NCBI RefSeq assembly: GCF_025950235.1
Contig: NZ_JAPDDT010000012.1
Span: forward strand, 124,001 to 188,000
Origin: Luteolibacter arcticus
GTDB taxonomy: Bacteria; Verrucomicrobiota; Verrucomicrobiia; Verrucomicrobiales; Akkermansiaceae
Length of the DNA stretch: 64,000 nucleotides
Reading direction: 5' to 3'
The translations under genes were made by a program, and so were the position numbers. Every line of letters begins with the position of its first letter. Positions within the stretch are counted from its first letter, which is position 1. The notes beneath the pieces were generated by a model. That model worked only from the letters and a program-made list of their open reading frames with translations. It did no database searches and was not told where the DNA came from. Positions 34,035-43,600 of this stretch are shown here, one piece after another.

Positions 34035-35758
34035 TGCATGAGCGAGGTTTCCCGGGTGAGGTCGGTACGGACGAGGGCATCGTGCGGACAGGCGCGCTGG
34101 CAGGCGGGGCCTCCCGTCTGCTCGATGCACAGGTCGCACTTCGTCGCCTTCAGAATCGGCTGCTGTTGATCATCGACCCAGAATCTTCCGCCCTTGGAGC
34201 GGACTTCGACCATGCGGATCGCGTCGTAGGGGCAGTTGGCGGCGCAGATGCCGCAGCCGATGCATGTGGAGGGGTTGATGACCACCTCGCCGCCGACGCT
34301 CACCCGGTGGATGGCGCCGGTGGGGCAGCCGATCATGCACACGGGATCGACGCAGTGCATGCAGGCGTTCGCGACCATCAGGTTGTCGACCATCGGGCCA
34401 TGTCGCAGGAAGCGCGGGTTGCCGTCATGGGTGGCCGCGCAGGCGCGAACGCAATCGTCGCAGCGGGTGCAACGGTCCATGTCGATTACCATGGATTGGG
34501 TACCATTGAAGAACCGGCGCTCGGCCATGAACTCCATCAGGTTGGCTGGAGGGAGGACGCCATTACCAGCGGAACGGCCCCCGGGCGGTCGCGGGGCATT
34601 CGTCTTTGCGGACCGTTTGATCTCCCGGCGAGCGTGCTTTTCGATCACGGCGGTCGGAATGAAGATCAAGTGTGCATAGCCCAACGTTCGGAGCGAATGC
34701 TGGGCAGTCATCTCCTGGCTGGGGTCGTTCCAATGCGCGGCGATCTCGTCGAATCCGAACATGCTGCCCGCACCGATGTACTTCAAGGTGCGCTCGCCAT
34801 TGCCGTGGCGCTGGCTGACCCGGCAGAAGCCGGCGCGCACGAAATGGACGCCATTGAGGTAATCGCCTTCCTTGACCACCACCGGTTCCTGGCTCGCCAA
34901 GGTAGCCCGGTCGCGGGAGGCCATACTGCGATAGTCCCCCGACCAGTTGTAGGCACCGAAGGTTTCAAAGCGGGCTTCGTTGCAGAGGGCTTCGAACTCG
35001 GGGCTGTTCGCGTCGAGGTGGGCGAACAGCGGGATGTCCCGCATGAAGGCGCGCAGCGAGTACTTCCGGTAGTTCGCATCGATTTGCCGGCCGAGTGCGG
35101 CGTCATATTTCATCAAGTCCCGCAGCCCTTCCCAACTGAACTCCAGCAGCTGCGTGCCGGGTTCCGTGGCGATCACCGTGGCGGTTCTCGGCATCCGGCT
35201 GAGCGCGGAAATTTCGCCGAACATCTGGCCTTTCCGGACCGGGTCGGTCTGGACCCCGGAAATCGTCTGGGGGAAATCCTGAAGATAAACCGCGTTGCGT
35301 GAGGCATCGACCGACTCCCTGAAGTCATCGCTCACGCGCAGGGAATTCTGGCTCCATTCTTCCGCTTCGCTGCGGTTGGTCCACAGTTGGGCGAAGCGGC
35401 TGAAGAGGTTCTTCCGCTTCTCGCTCGGGGAGCGCCCCAGGATCTTGGGATCGAGGTGCGGCTTCAGGACTACCTGGACCTCGCCCGAGAGGACGAGATA
35501 GGCCGAGGTGCCGTAGTCGCCGCGTCGCAAGACGATCTCACCCGCATCGAAGCTGCGCACGGCCGAGTCTGCCTTCAGGATGCCACGCAGGGGCGTCCCT
35601 TTGGGGAAGCCAGCCTCGTTCATGCTGGCGAAGGGCTCCTCCTTCATCAGCATGTCCACCGTGGCGTCACTCATCGCCGGATCGAGAGGGTCGTCCCAGC
35701 GCTTCGGGCGGGTGGCCTTGCGGGTGAGACTGTCAAGAGTGCTATCGGAGTCGGCCAT
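34016..35758 (-). CDS. Cyclic-nucleotide-binding 4Fe-4S ferredoxin-like protein
   Basis: A 580-residue cytosolic protein. The first cNMP-binding domain (about residues 55-235, with an insert) has an intact cassette FGEISALSRMPRTATV. The second (about 250-380) is degenerate, lacking the cassette Arg. The C-terminal 190 residues are ferredoxin-like: CTRCDDCVRAC, CMHCVDPVCMIGCPTGA, CIGCGICAANCPYDA and CDLCIEQTGGPACQRACPHDA, enough cysteines for four 4Fe-4S clusters, as in DmsB/HybA-type electron-transfer subunits. It starts 10 bases after the FAD/2Fe-2S reductase gene and overlaps the cytochrome b-like gene. It probably carries electrons between them, with activity set by cAMP or cGMP. Confidence 0.92.
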   Translation of the reverse strand: MADSDSTLDSLTRKATRPKRWDDPLDPAMSDATVDMLMKEEPFASMNEAGFPKGTPLRGILKADSAVRSFDAGEIVLRRGDYGTSAYLVLSGEVQVVLKPHLDPKILGRSPSEKRKNLFSRFAQLWTNRSEAEEWSQNSLRVSDDFRESVDASRNAVYLQDFPQTISGVQTDPVRKGQMFGEISALSRMPRTATVIATEPGTQLLEFSWEGLRDLMKYDAALGRQIDANYRKYSLRAFMRDIPLFAHLDANSPEFEALCNEARFETFGAYNWSGDYRSMASRDRATLASQEPVVVKEGDYLNGVHFVRAGFCRVSQRHGNGERTLKYIGAGSMFGFDEIAAHWNDPSQEMTAQHSLRTLGYAHLIFIPTAVIEKHARREIKRSAKTNAPRPPGGRSAGNGVLPPANLMEFMAERRFFNGTQSMVIDMDRCTRCDDCVRACAATHDGNPRFLRHGPMVDNLMVANACMHCVDPVCMIGCPTGAIHRVSVGGEVVINPSTCIGCGICAANCPYDAIRMVEVRSKGGRFWVDDQQQPILKATKCDLCIEQTGGPACQRACPHDALVRTDLTRETSLMQWLKER

Positions 35759-35768
35759 GGTGTTCGGT

Positions 35769-37061
35769 TCAGGCGTCGATCACGAGGTTTCCCTTGGGGC
35801 GGCAGATGCACGTCAGGCAACTGCCTTCTTCCGGCGGATCGCCCGGTGCGATTTCGTAGTCGACCCCGCCCTCCTTGATGGCCACGAGACATGATCCGCA
35901 ACTGCCCGCACGGCATCCCCCTTCGATCGATCGGATCCCGTTGTTTTCCGCGAAAGCCAGCAGGTTGCCTAGGGCGGGATCCCAAACGAGACGTTTGCCG
36001 GTCTTGGCGAATTCGATTTCGATCGCCGGCTGGTTGCCCTTCGGCTCCGGGGTTTCCTTCGGACCGGTCTTGACCGTCGCCGGACCAAAGGCCTCAAACT
36101 TCACGTCCTTCTTCGGAGCTCCCCATTCGTACAGCCCGTGGACGAGGGTGTCCATGAAGGGTCCGGGTCCGCACAGGTAGAAGATATAGTTCGACGAGGG
36201 CAGGACTTGCTTCATGAGGTCTATGGTGACCCGCCCCTCGTGGTTGTAAGACTTGCCAGGTACGTCGCCATTCGCGGGGCGGCTGTAGCAGACATGGAGC
36301 CGCAGGTTCGGGTTGGCCTTCTGAAGCGCGAGCATCTCCTCGCGGAACATGTGGTCCTCGCCATTCCGGCAACCGAAGAAAAAGTATATCTCCCGCGTGT
36401 CGCCGAGGTGGGTCAGCGCCCGGGCCATCGCGAGCATGGGGGTGACGCCGATGCCGCCGGAAATCAGGACCGCCGGCCGGTCCTCGTCCACGTCCAGATA
36501 GAAGTGCCCGGTCGGTGCCTTGACGTCGAGGATGTCGCCTTCCGACACTTGGTCGCAGAAGAAACTCGAAATGACTCCGGGACGGGCACCCGGTTCGTTG
36601 CCGGGGGGCAGGGCGCGCTTGATGGTCACCCGGTAGTGGCTATCGGTGACGAAGCCGTCCGAGAGCGAGTAACACCGGACCAACGGCTTCTCCGCGTCGG
36701 GCGGATGAAGTTGGAAGGTCAGATACTGGCCGGGCTTGAATGGCGGCAGGGGCCGGCTGTTGTGGGGAGTGAGGTAGAAGGAATAGGTGTCCGGGCACTC
36801 CTGGACCTTCTTCGCGACGGAGAACTTCCGGTAGCCGTTCCATGCGGTCTCGGGAGCTGCCTGCGCCTGGCGATTGAGGATTTCGATCCGCTTGCTCAAG
36901 GCCGCCAGTTCGAGTCGATTGCGCCGCGCCTCAAAGCGCTGGCGGCTAAGGAGCGCCCACCACTGGGTGGCGAGGTAACCGGTCATGACCACTCCCCCCA
37001 CCACTCCCACCGTGAGGAGAGGACTTGATTGGGCAAATTCGAAGAATGCTTGGCGGGTCAC
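35769..37061 (-). CDS. Membrane-anchored FAD/2Fe-2S NAD(P)H oxidoreductase
   Basis: A 430-residue protein. A membrane helix near residues 14-34 (LLTVGVVGGVVMTGYLATQW) is followed by a ferredoxin-reductase-type FAD domain (LVRCYSLSDG, the RxYS motif), an NAD(P) domain (LISGGIGVTPMLAMARAL and FYLCGPGPFMDTL) and a C-terminal plant-type 2Fe-2S domain (CRAGSCGSC plus a later Cys in SCLTCICRP). The domain order is that of flavohaem/HCP reductases and phthalate- or vanillate-type reductases. It is the first gene of the minus-strand run and the likely entry or exit point for NAD(P)H electrons. The start is the ATG of MTRQAFFEFAQ. Confidence 0.93.
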   Translation of the reverse strand: MTRQAFFEFAQSSPLLTVGVVGGVVMTGYLATQWWALLSRQRFEARRNRLELAALSKRIEILNRQAQAAPETAWNGYRKFSVAKKVQECPDTYSFYLTPHNSRPLPPFKPGQYLTFQLHPPDAEKPLVRCYSLSDGFVTDSHYRVTIKRALPPGNEPGARPGVISSFFCDQVSEGDILDVKAPTGHFYLDVDEDRPAVLISGGIGVTPMLAMARALTHLGDTREIYFFFGCRNGEDHMFREEMLALQKANPNLRLHVCYSRPANGDVPGKSYNHEGRVTIDLMKQVLPSSNYIFYLCGPGPFMDTLVHGLYEWGAPKKDVKFEAFGPATVKTGPKETPEPKGNQPAIEIEFAKTGKRLVWDPALGNLLAFAENNGIRSIEGGCRAGSCGSCLVAIKEGGVDYEIAPGDPPEEGSCLTCICRPKGNLVIDA

Positions 37062-37612
37062 CGTCTTGGTCTGGGAGGATTGGACCGGAGGAGGAGGATT
37101 GGACCGGAGGAAATTCAGCTCACGCCTGAATCCGGGAAGGAACCGATGCCTTGAAGGTCATCCCGTGGTTCCAACACGCTGGCGCTTGGAGAGCATGTTA
37201 GCCGGTATTGGTCAGTGTATGCAGGGAGGATACCATCTTCATAGCCTATCCGATCAAATCGGGAGGAGGGCGTCAAGTCAGTGGGAATCTCCCGTCCCGT
37301 TAGCGCGAAAAAATTTCTCCAGCCTTCGCAAGAATGCCGAAGCTTCGCGTCTGTAGATCAGGGTGCCGGATCAGGGCACTTCTTCACCGCCTCGGAAACC
37401 CGCCCCCGGCAACTGGAAGGCTACTCGCCCCAAGGTCGCCAAGCGGACTTCCGGAAATTTGATCGTCAACAAACCTTATTCCAAACAAGGCCGGAGATGG
37501 TGTGAAATGCCGCTTTTCTTGGGTACTAATCCAGTGAAGCCTTCACAGAGAAGGAGCAGGTATTTCCAGCACCATGCCGCGCTGAAGAAAAGAACCGCAC
37601 ACCTCCCTAGTC
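37062..37612. other. Intergenic region between divergent operon starts
   Basis: These 551 bases separate the start of the electron-transfer run (minus) from the giant repeat gene (plus), so both promoters should lie here. I see no convincing gene or riboswitch. Notable items are two copies of AGGATTGGACCGGAGG (37076-37091 and 37095-37110), a palindrome CGAAGCTTCG (37338-37347) and a small hairpin GTGAAgccTTCAC (37534-37546). The first repeat lies just 15 bases upstream of the reductase start on the minus strand. Confidence 0.5.
37076..37110. repeat. Two-copy 16-bp direct repeat near the reductase start
   Basis: AGGATTGGACCGGAGG occurs at 37076-37091 and again at 37095-37110, with period 19. 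On the minus strand it sits in the 5' leader of the electron-transfer run. It may be a regulator site or only a slippage duplication. Confidence 0.6.
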
Positions 37613-40600
37613 ATGACTGCCCTCCCCGAAAAATCGGCCCATGGCCGAGACGGCGCGCGTGCGCCCATGCCCCCCCCGCCCATGCCCCCCCCCACTCCTC
37701 AAGCCCCGCGTGAAATCCGGCGCGGCCTGCTGTCCCGGATCTTGCGGCTTGCGCTCTTCCTGATGATGCCCGTGATGGTGGGAGGCGTATTGTGCGCGGC
37801 CCCGGCGAATGACAAATTCACGAGCGCAGTGACGCTCAACCCGACGGCGCAGGGGGTGACGATCACTTCGAACAACTTCCTGGGCACGGTGGAGGAGGGG
37901 GAGTTTTGCCCGGAGGACATGGGCTCGCCGGCGCGGTCGGTGTGGTATCGCTTCGTCTCTCCGGCGGGAGGCACGAGGATCGAGCTGAACACGAACGGCA
38001 GTGACTTCGACACGAAGATCAGCCTCTACCGCGGAACTGCGACGGCAGGCGTTGCGGGGGTGGGGGCTGTGATTGGCGATGATGATGGTGGGGAGGGATT
38101 CTGCAGCGAGTTGGTGTACACCATTCCAGCGGGAGATCTCTCGGACTATTTCATCGCGATCGATGGCAAGGACGGGGACATGGGGAATTTCAGGCTGAAC
38201 CTGAATCCGGTGGGAACCGAGGAGCCTGACTCGCCGCCGGAGAATGATCGTCTGGCGGATGCTTTCAGCCTGTCGTTCCAGGACGGCTATGCGTATGATT
38301 CGGGATACCATCCGTATGCCACGGTCGAGACGGGCGAGTTTGCCAATCCGGGATTGCCGGCGCCGGTGAGGTCGGTGTGGTACCGGATTCCATCGCCGCC
38401 GCAGGGAGCATCTTACACGGTGGTGGCCGGCAAACGTTACAGCCTGGCCGATGCGGTGATTTCGGTGTACCGAGGGAATGCGAGCGCGGGAGTGGCATCG
38501 CTGACGCCCGTGACGGGGAATGACAACTGGCAGGGGAACGTGTGGAGCCGCGCCAGCTTTGCCGTCTCCGGGCCGAGTGGGCAGGACTACTTCATCGCCG
38601 TGAGCACCAAGGTCGCGACCGCGGGGTGGGTGTATCTGGATGTTTTCTCTGCGCCGGAGAACGACAATCTGGCGGCGGCCCAAACGCTCGAGCAGCTAGA
38701 CTTGACGGTAGAGGGCCGCAATATCGAGGCGACGGTGGAAGCGGGGGAGCTTTCCCCTGCGGGGCTCCCGGCAGCGGCCCGGACGGTGTGGTACCGGTTG
38801 CCGGCGCCAGCAACTGCGAGGCGTTTCCGGCTGACCACTTCCGGCAGCGAATTCGATCCCGTGGTATCAGCTTATAGGGGCAGCGCGGTGGGAGGCGTGG
38901 GACAACTGGTGCCGGTGACGGGCGACAATGACTCGGGCGACGGCTTGGAAAGCCGCGTGGAGTTCGTGGTGACCGGCGCCGGCAATGTCGACTACTTCAT
39001 TGCGGTCGGAGGCGTGGGAGGTGCGTCGGGGTCCTTCAATTTGAATCTCGTTGCAACGCCTGAGAACGACCATCTCGCCGCGGCCTCGGTCGTCGATCTC
39101 AAGGATGGATATGACTCCTTCTCTTCAAACAATACCTTGGCGACGTGGCAGGCTGGAGAATCCCCCTATTCCGGGCTGGGATCGGCGACGCGGTCGGTGT
39201 GGTATCGCATCCCGGCCGCACCGGGCGGAATGACCATCCAGGTGGATGCTGAATCCGACGCGTTCGACACGAACCTGTCGGTTTACCGAGGCAGCGCAAG
39301 CGCGACGGTATCGCAACTCGTGCCGGTGACGGGTGACAATGACTCGGGCGATGGGACGGATAGTCGTGTTAGCTTCATGGTCCCCGAGGGGAACACTCTC
39401 GACTACTACTTTGCGGTGGACTCCGCCGACGGGAGGTCGGGGTCATTGCAATGCGAGTTCCGGAGGAATTCTCCTTGGAACAACCGGCTTGCGGAAGCGA
39501 TATTGCTGGGGCCCGGCGGTGCGGGAATGGAGGTGAGCGGGAACAATTACTCCGCGACCAAGGAGCCGGGTGAATTCGTGCCGGCGGTACTGGCTTCAAA
39601 GGGGCCTAACAAGTCGGTGTGGTACCGGATCCAGGCGCCCCCGGGGAACAGTTATCACACGGTGGATGTGAGGGGGTATTGGACGTCGGACAATCTGATC
39701 CTTTCGGTTTACCGGGGGACCGCCGCCGGAGGAGTCGCCACATTGCAACCGGTCGCTGGGAATGACGATTACGGTTCCATCTGGAATAGCCGCGTGACCT
39801 TCAGTGTCCCGGCATCCAACACCCTCGATTATTTCATCGCGGTGGACGGTTACCAGGGGATGGCCCTGAACTTCGAATTGTCCCTGGCGAGTTCTCCTTC
39901 GAATGACCATCTTAGAAACGCGAGCAGGTTGGCAGGCTATGGCAGCTTCCAGGTGTCGAATGCGCTGGCGTCGATCGAAGGGGGCGAGTCTTCCCATGCG
40001 TCCTTGCCGTCGCCGACGGCTTCAGTGTGGTATCGCATACCCGCGCCAGCGGCGGGGACGCCATTCACGATCGGCTGCACTGAAGACAGCTACGCTCCGA
40101 TGGTGTCGGTGTTCCGCGGGCCGGCTGGGGCGGGATTTGCGCAGCTGGTGCCGGTGGCGGGGTGGCACCAGGAGGAAGTGAGCTTTGTGGTGCCGGCGGG
40201 ACCGGCGCAGGACTACTACCTGGCGGTGGATGGCTACATGGGGGAGACGGGGACGGCGACGATGTACCTGGCCGCGACTCCGCACCAGTCGACGGTGAAT
40301 GGTTCGCCGGCGGGGGTGTTTCCGGCGAGCAGCCCGACTCCGATGGAGATGTTCGAAGGGGGCGCGGATGCCTTCGACCTGGATGGGTGTTCGGTGCTTT
40401 TCATGCCGTATCAGGTGCAGGTGGGCGGATTTCCGGAAACCCACTATCGCTATACCACGGCGCGGATGCGGGAACTTCCGGAGGATCTGTCGAAGGTCAA
40501 GCCGCTGGAAGATTACTCCGGTAATACGGATGCCCTAAAGACGCTACCGGCGGGCTTCAAGATTTTTGGCGAGGTCCCTGCCCAGGTGGATCCTGATGAG

Positions 40601-43600
40601 GAAGTAGCGGTCATTCGCTTCCGGAGCAGCGGGGGCGATCTCCTGGTGCCGGAGATCCGGGTGCTGGGCGGCTTCGAGCTCAATAATTCCATCAGCCGGA
40701 CCCGGGTGAAGACCGTGCCGGGAAAGACCACGGTGCAGTTCGACTACGGCCTCGGGCGAAGTGTCGAGAGCGGCTCCGGAGGGCATGACGGGATCTGCCA
40801 AGTGGAGTTGTTTGCAAACGGCTGGATCCGCCTTTCCTACCTAGGGACGACCTTCAAGGGGGGTAAGGTGGGGCTTTTCAATGGCTATGAGCCGGACGAC
40901 GAGAGGGATTTCTCGGCGTCGCAACTGGTGATGAAGGATGTGGTGGTGGCGGAGAATGCGGGCAATGCGGTGTTGCAGGCGCGGCGTCCGGCGACGGCGG
41001 GAACGGCGCTGGAGCTGCGGGTGACAGCGATCGGTGGGAGCGCGATCGCGGGCTCGGATTTTTCCGCGCCTGCGGAGGTGGCGGTGATTCCGGCGGGGAG
41101 CACCACGGTGTCGGTGACCATTCCGCTGATCGCGGATGCGATGGCGGAGAGCGAAGAATACTTCACGCTGCGGGTGGCGGCAGTGGGGCAGCCGGAGTGG
41201 GTGCTGGGCGAGGCGCGGGTGTGGATCACGGATGCGACGGCGGCGCAGCCGGGAGGGGTGCCGCGGGTGAGCCTGGCGGGCAATCGCCTGAAGATCACGC
41301 CGCCGGGAGGGAGCGCGGCGGGGATCACGGGATTCCGGATCGTGTCGATCGAGGGCGGGACGCTGTCCGTGCCGGGATCGGGGACGGTATTGGCACCGGG
41401 CGCGATCATTACGCTGCCTACGGGTGCGGCGGGTCTGATGGCGTCCTCGCCGGGGATGAAGGTGAAGGTGGAGGCGGTCACGGGCACGGGGACGACGCTG
41501 GGGTCCACGACGATGGATCTGGATGGGAATGCAAGCGGCCCGGTGATCGGGTTTTCCCGGCAGACCGTGGACGTGAAGGAAGGGGAGATCGCCCAACTGG
41601 TGGTGACGGCCACCCAGCCGGGGGCGACGGTGGCGTGCGAGGTGGCGAGCGTGACAACCGGTTCTGCGGCGGGGCCTGCGGATTATTTGTTCCGGCGGCA
41701 GACGTTGCAGTTCCACGAGGGCCGGGCGTCGATTGCCATTCCGATCCTGGCGGACGGGATGAAGGAGGGGACGAATGGGATCGAGGAATTCGAGGTGCTG
41801 CTTGTGAATCCGTCGTCGGGTGCGGTGCTGGGGCCTGCCTCGGTGGCGAAGGTAAGGATCGCGGATGCGACGGGGCCGATGCGGACGCCGCTGACGCAGC
41901 GCTTCGTGACGATGACTCCGTCCGGGAAGAGCTTGCGGTTGGCACTGGATCCGGAGGAATTCGGGGAGGAGCATCTTGGCAAGGTCTGGCGCTTCACCGG
42001 GGAGCCGGCGTGGCGTGCCAGCGGGACCAATGCGTGGAACGTCCGCAAGGGGCTGCACCGCGTCCAATTCCGGGCACCCGCGGGCATTGGAGTCGAGCAA
42101 TTCGAGGATTCGAATCCTGAGTTCAGGCAGGGGTTCGACGTGTTCATGGCGCCGCCGTTTTATGTGGACCAAGGGATGTCCAGCCCCTTGTATGCGCTGG
42201 ATGTCGCTTGGCAGGATTTCTTTCCGGAGATGTATCAATGGGAGGATGGGGACCTGCCGGTGTCGCCCGATGGCTTCCTGAAGGTGACCTTCAGTCCGGC
42301 GGCACCCGCGACCGGGCGGTGGCGCTTGCTGGGTGAGGATGATGGTGATTGGCGGATCTCGGGGGCTACGGCGACGCTGCCGGAAGGGAAGCACTTGATC
42401 GAATTCAAGGACGGACTGTCCGGCTATATGGCACCGGCCCTGCGTCCGGTGGAGGTGCTGGGCGGGGAGACGGCGAGCGTGACGACCGCGTATCGCACGC
42501 GGCCTGGGACTGCGGCGCTGCCGACGGTGGTGGCAGATGCGAGCCTGAAGACCTCGACGACTTCGATCCCGGATTTCCAGGCCATCCCGATCCAGGAGCA
42601 GCGGGGGACTTTTTCGGTGTCCTTTGAGTTTTCGCCGCAGGCGGATTCGAGCGGCGACCTGGACACGCTGGTGGGCCTGTCGGCGAACAAGGTGACGAAC
42701 TTCAGCCAGATGTCCGCGGTGATGAGGACGCATTCCGACCAGAACTACTTCGAGGGATGGGAGGAGGCGCTGGGCACGAGCCCGAAATTCACGGCGGCGA
42801 CTCCGAGGCTGACGGTCGAGTCGGGGAAGTGGTACTTCGTGGAATTCCTGGTGGATGTGGCGGGCGCGAAGTACGATCTGGTGGTGACGCCGCCGGATGG
42901 TCCGGCGGTGACGGTGCTGAGTTCGGCGAGCTTTCGCGTGGCATCGGCCGGTGCCACGCCGGCGAGCGAGCTGCGGTACCTGGTGACGCACTCGGAGGAT
43001 GGCAGCCACCGGTTGCGGAACCTGCGGGTGGAGCCCTGGACTCCGACGAAGCCTTCGTGGTGGACGCGTGAGTTTCCGGCCCAGACCGGGGACTTCAATC
43101 TGGCACTGACGGTCAACGGGCTTTTCAGCGTGGAGGATGACGTGGGCTATTTCTACGCGGATCTGGGGCTGTCGGATGGAAAGATCGCCCCGGACGTGGA
43201 GCTTGAACAGATCGAGATCAAGCTTCCGCTTTCTGGCGATATCTACCTGAGCAAGGTCGAGCTCTCGCTGCAGGTGGATCTGGCGAATCACACGTATACG
43301 ATTTCAAACTTGAAAGGGGATGAATCGGTGAGCGGGACCTTGCCCGCGTCATTTACGCGGGCGGATCGCTTGCATGTGCGGGCCAGCTATGATGACGGGG
43401 AGCCGATCGAGGCGGTGATCGACATGTCCCTGCCGCCGCATGCGGTGGCGCCGTCGGGGAATGTGAGTGCGAATTATGTGCCGGAGAATTGGCTGCACAT
43501 CCCGATCGATCCACAGGGGGAGACGTCGCGATTTTCCTTCGAGTGCGATGTGACGACGAACGGGGAGAGGGTGGGCACGGGGGACCTGATCGACAGCATC

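Noticed and set aside
37498-37612. Possible c-di-GMP riboswitch ahead of the giant gene
   Set aside because: Surface-protein leaders sometimes carry one, but the conserved core and paired helices are not present.
40841-43291. An 816-codon open frame antisense to the giant gene
   Set aside because: It is Arg, His and Pro-rich, has no domain pattern and mirrors the GC-rich codons of the plus-strand gene, whose domains are clear.
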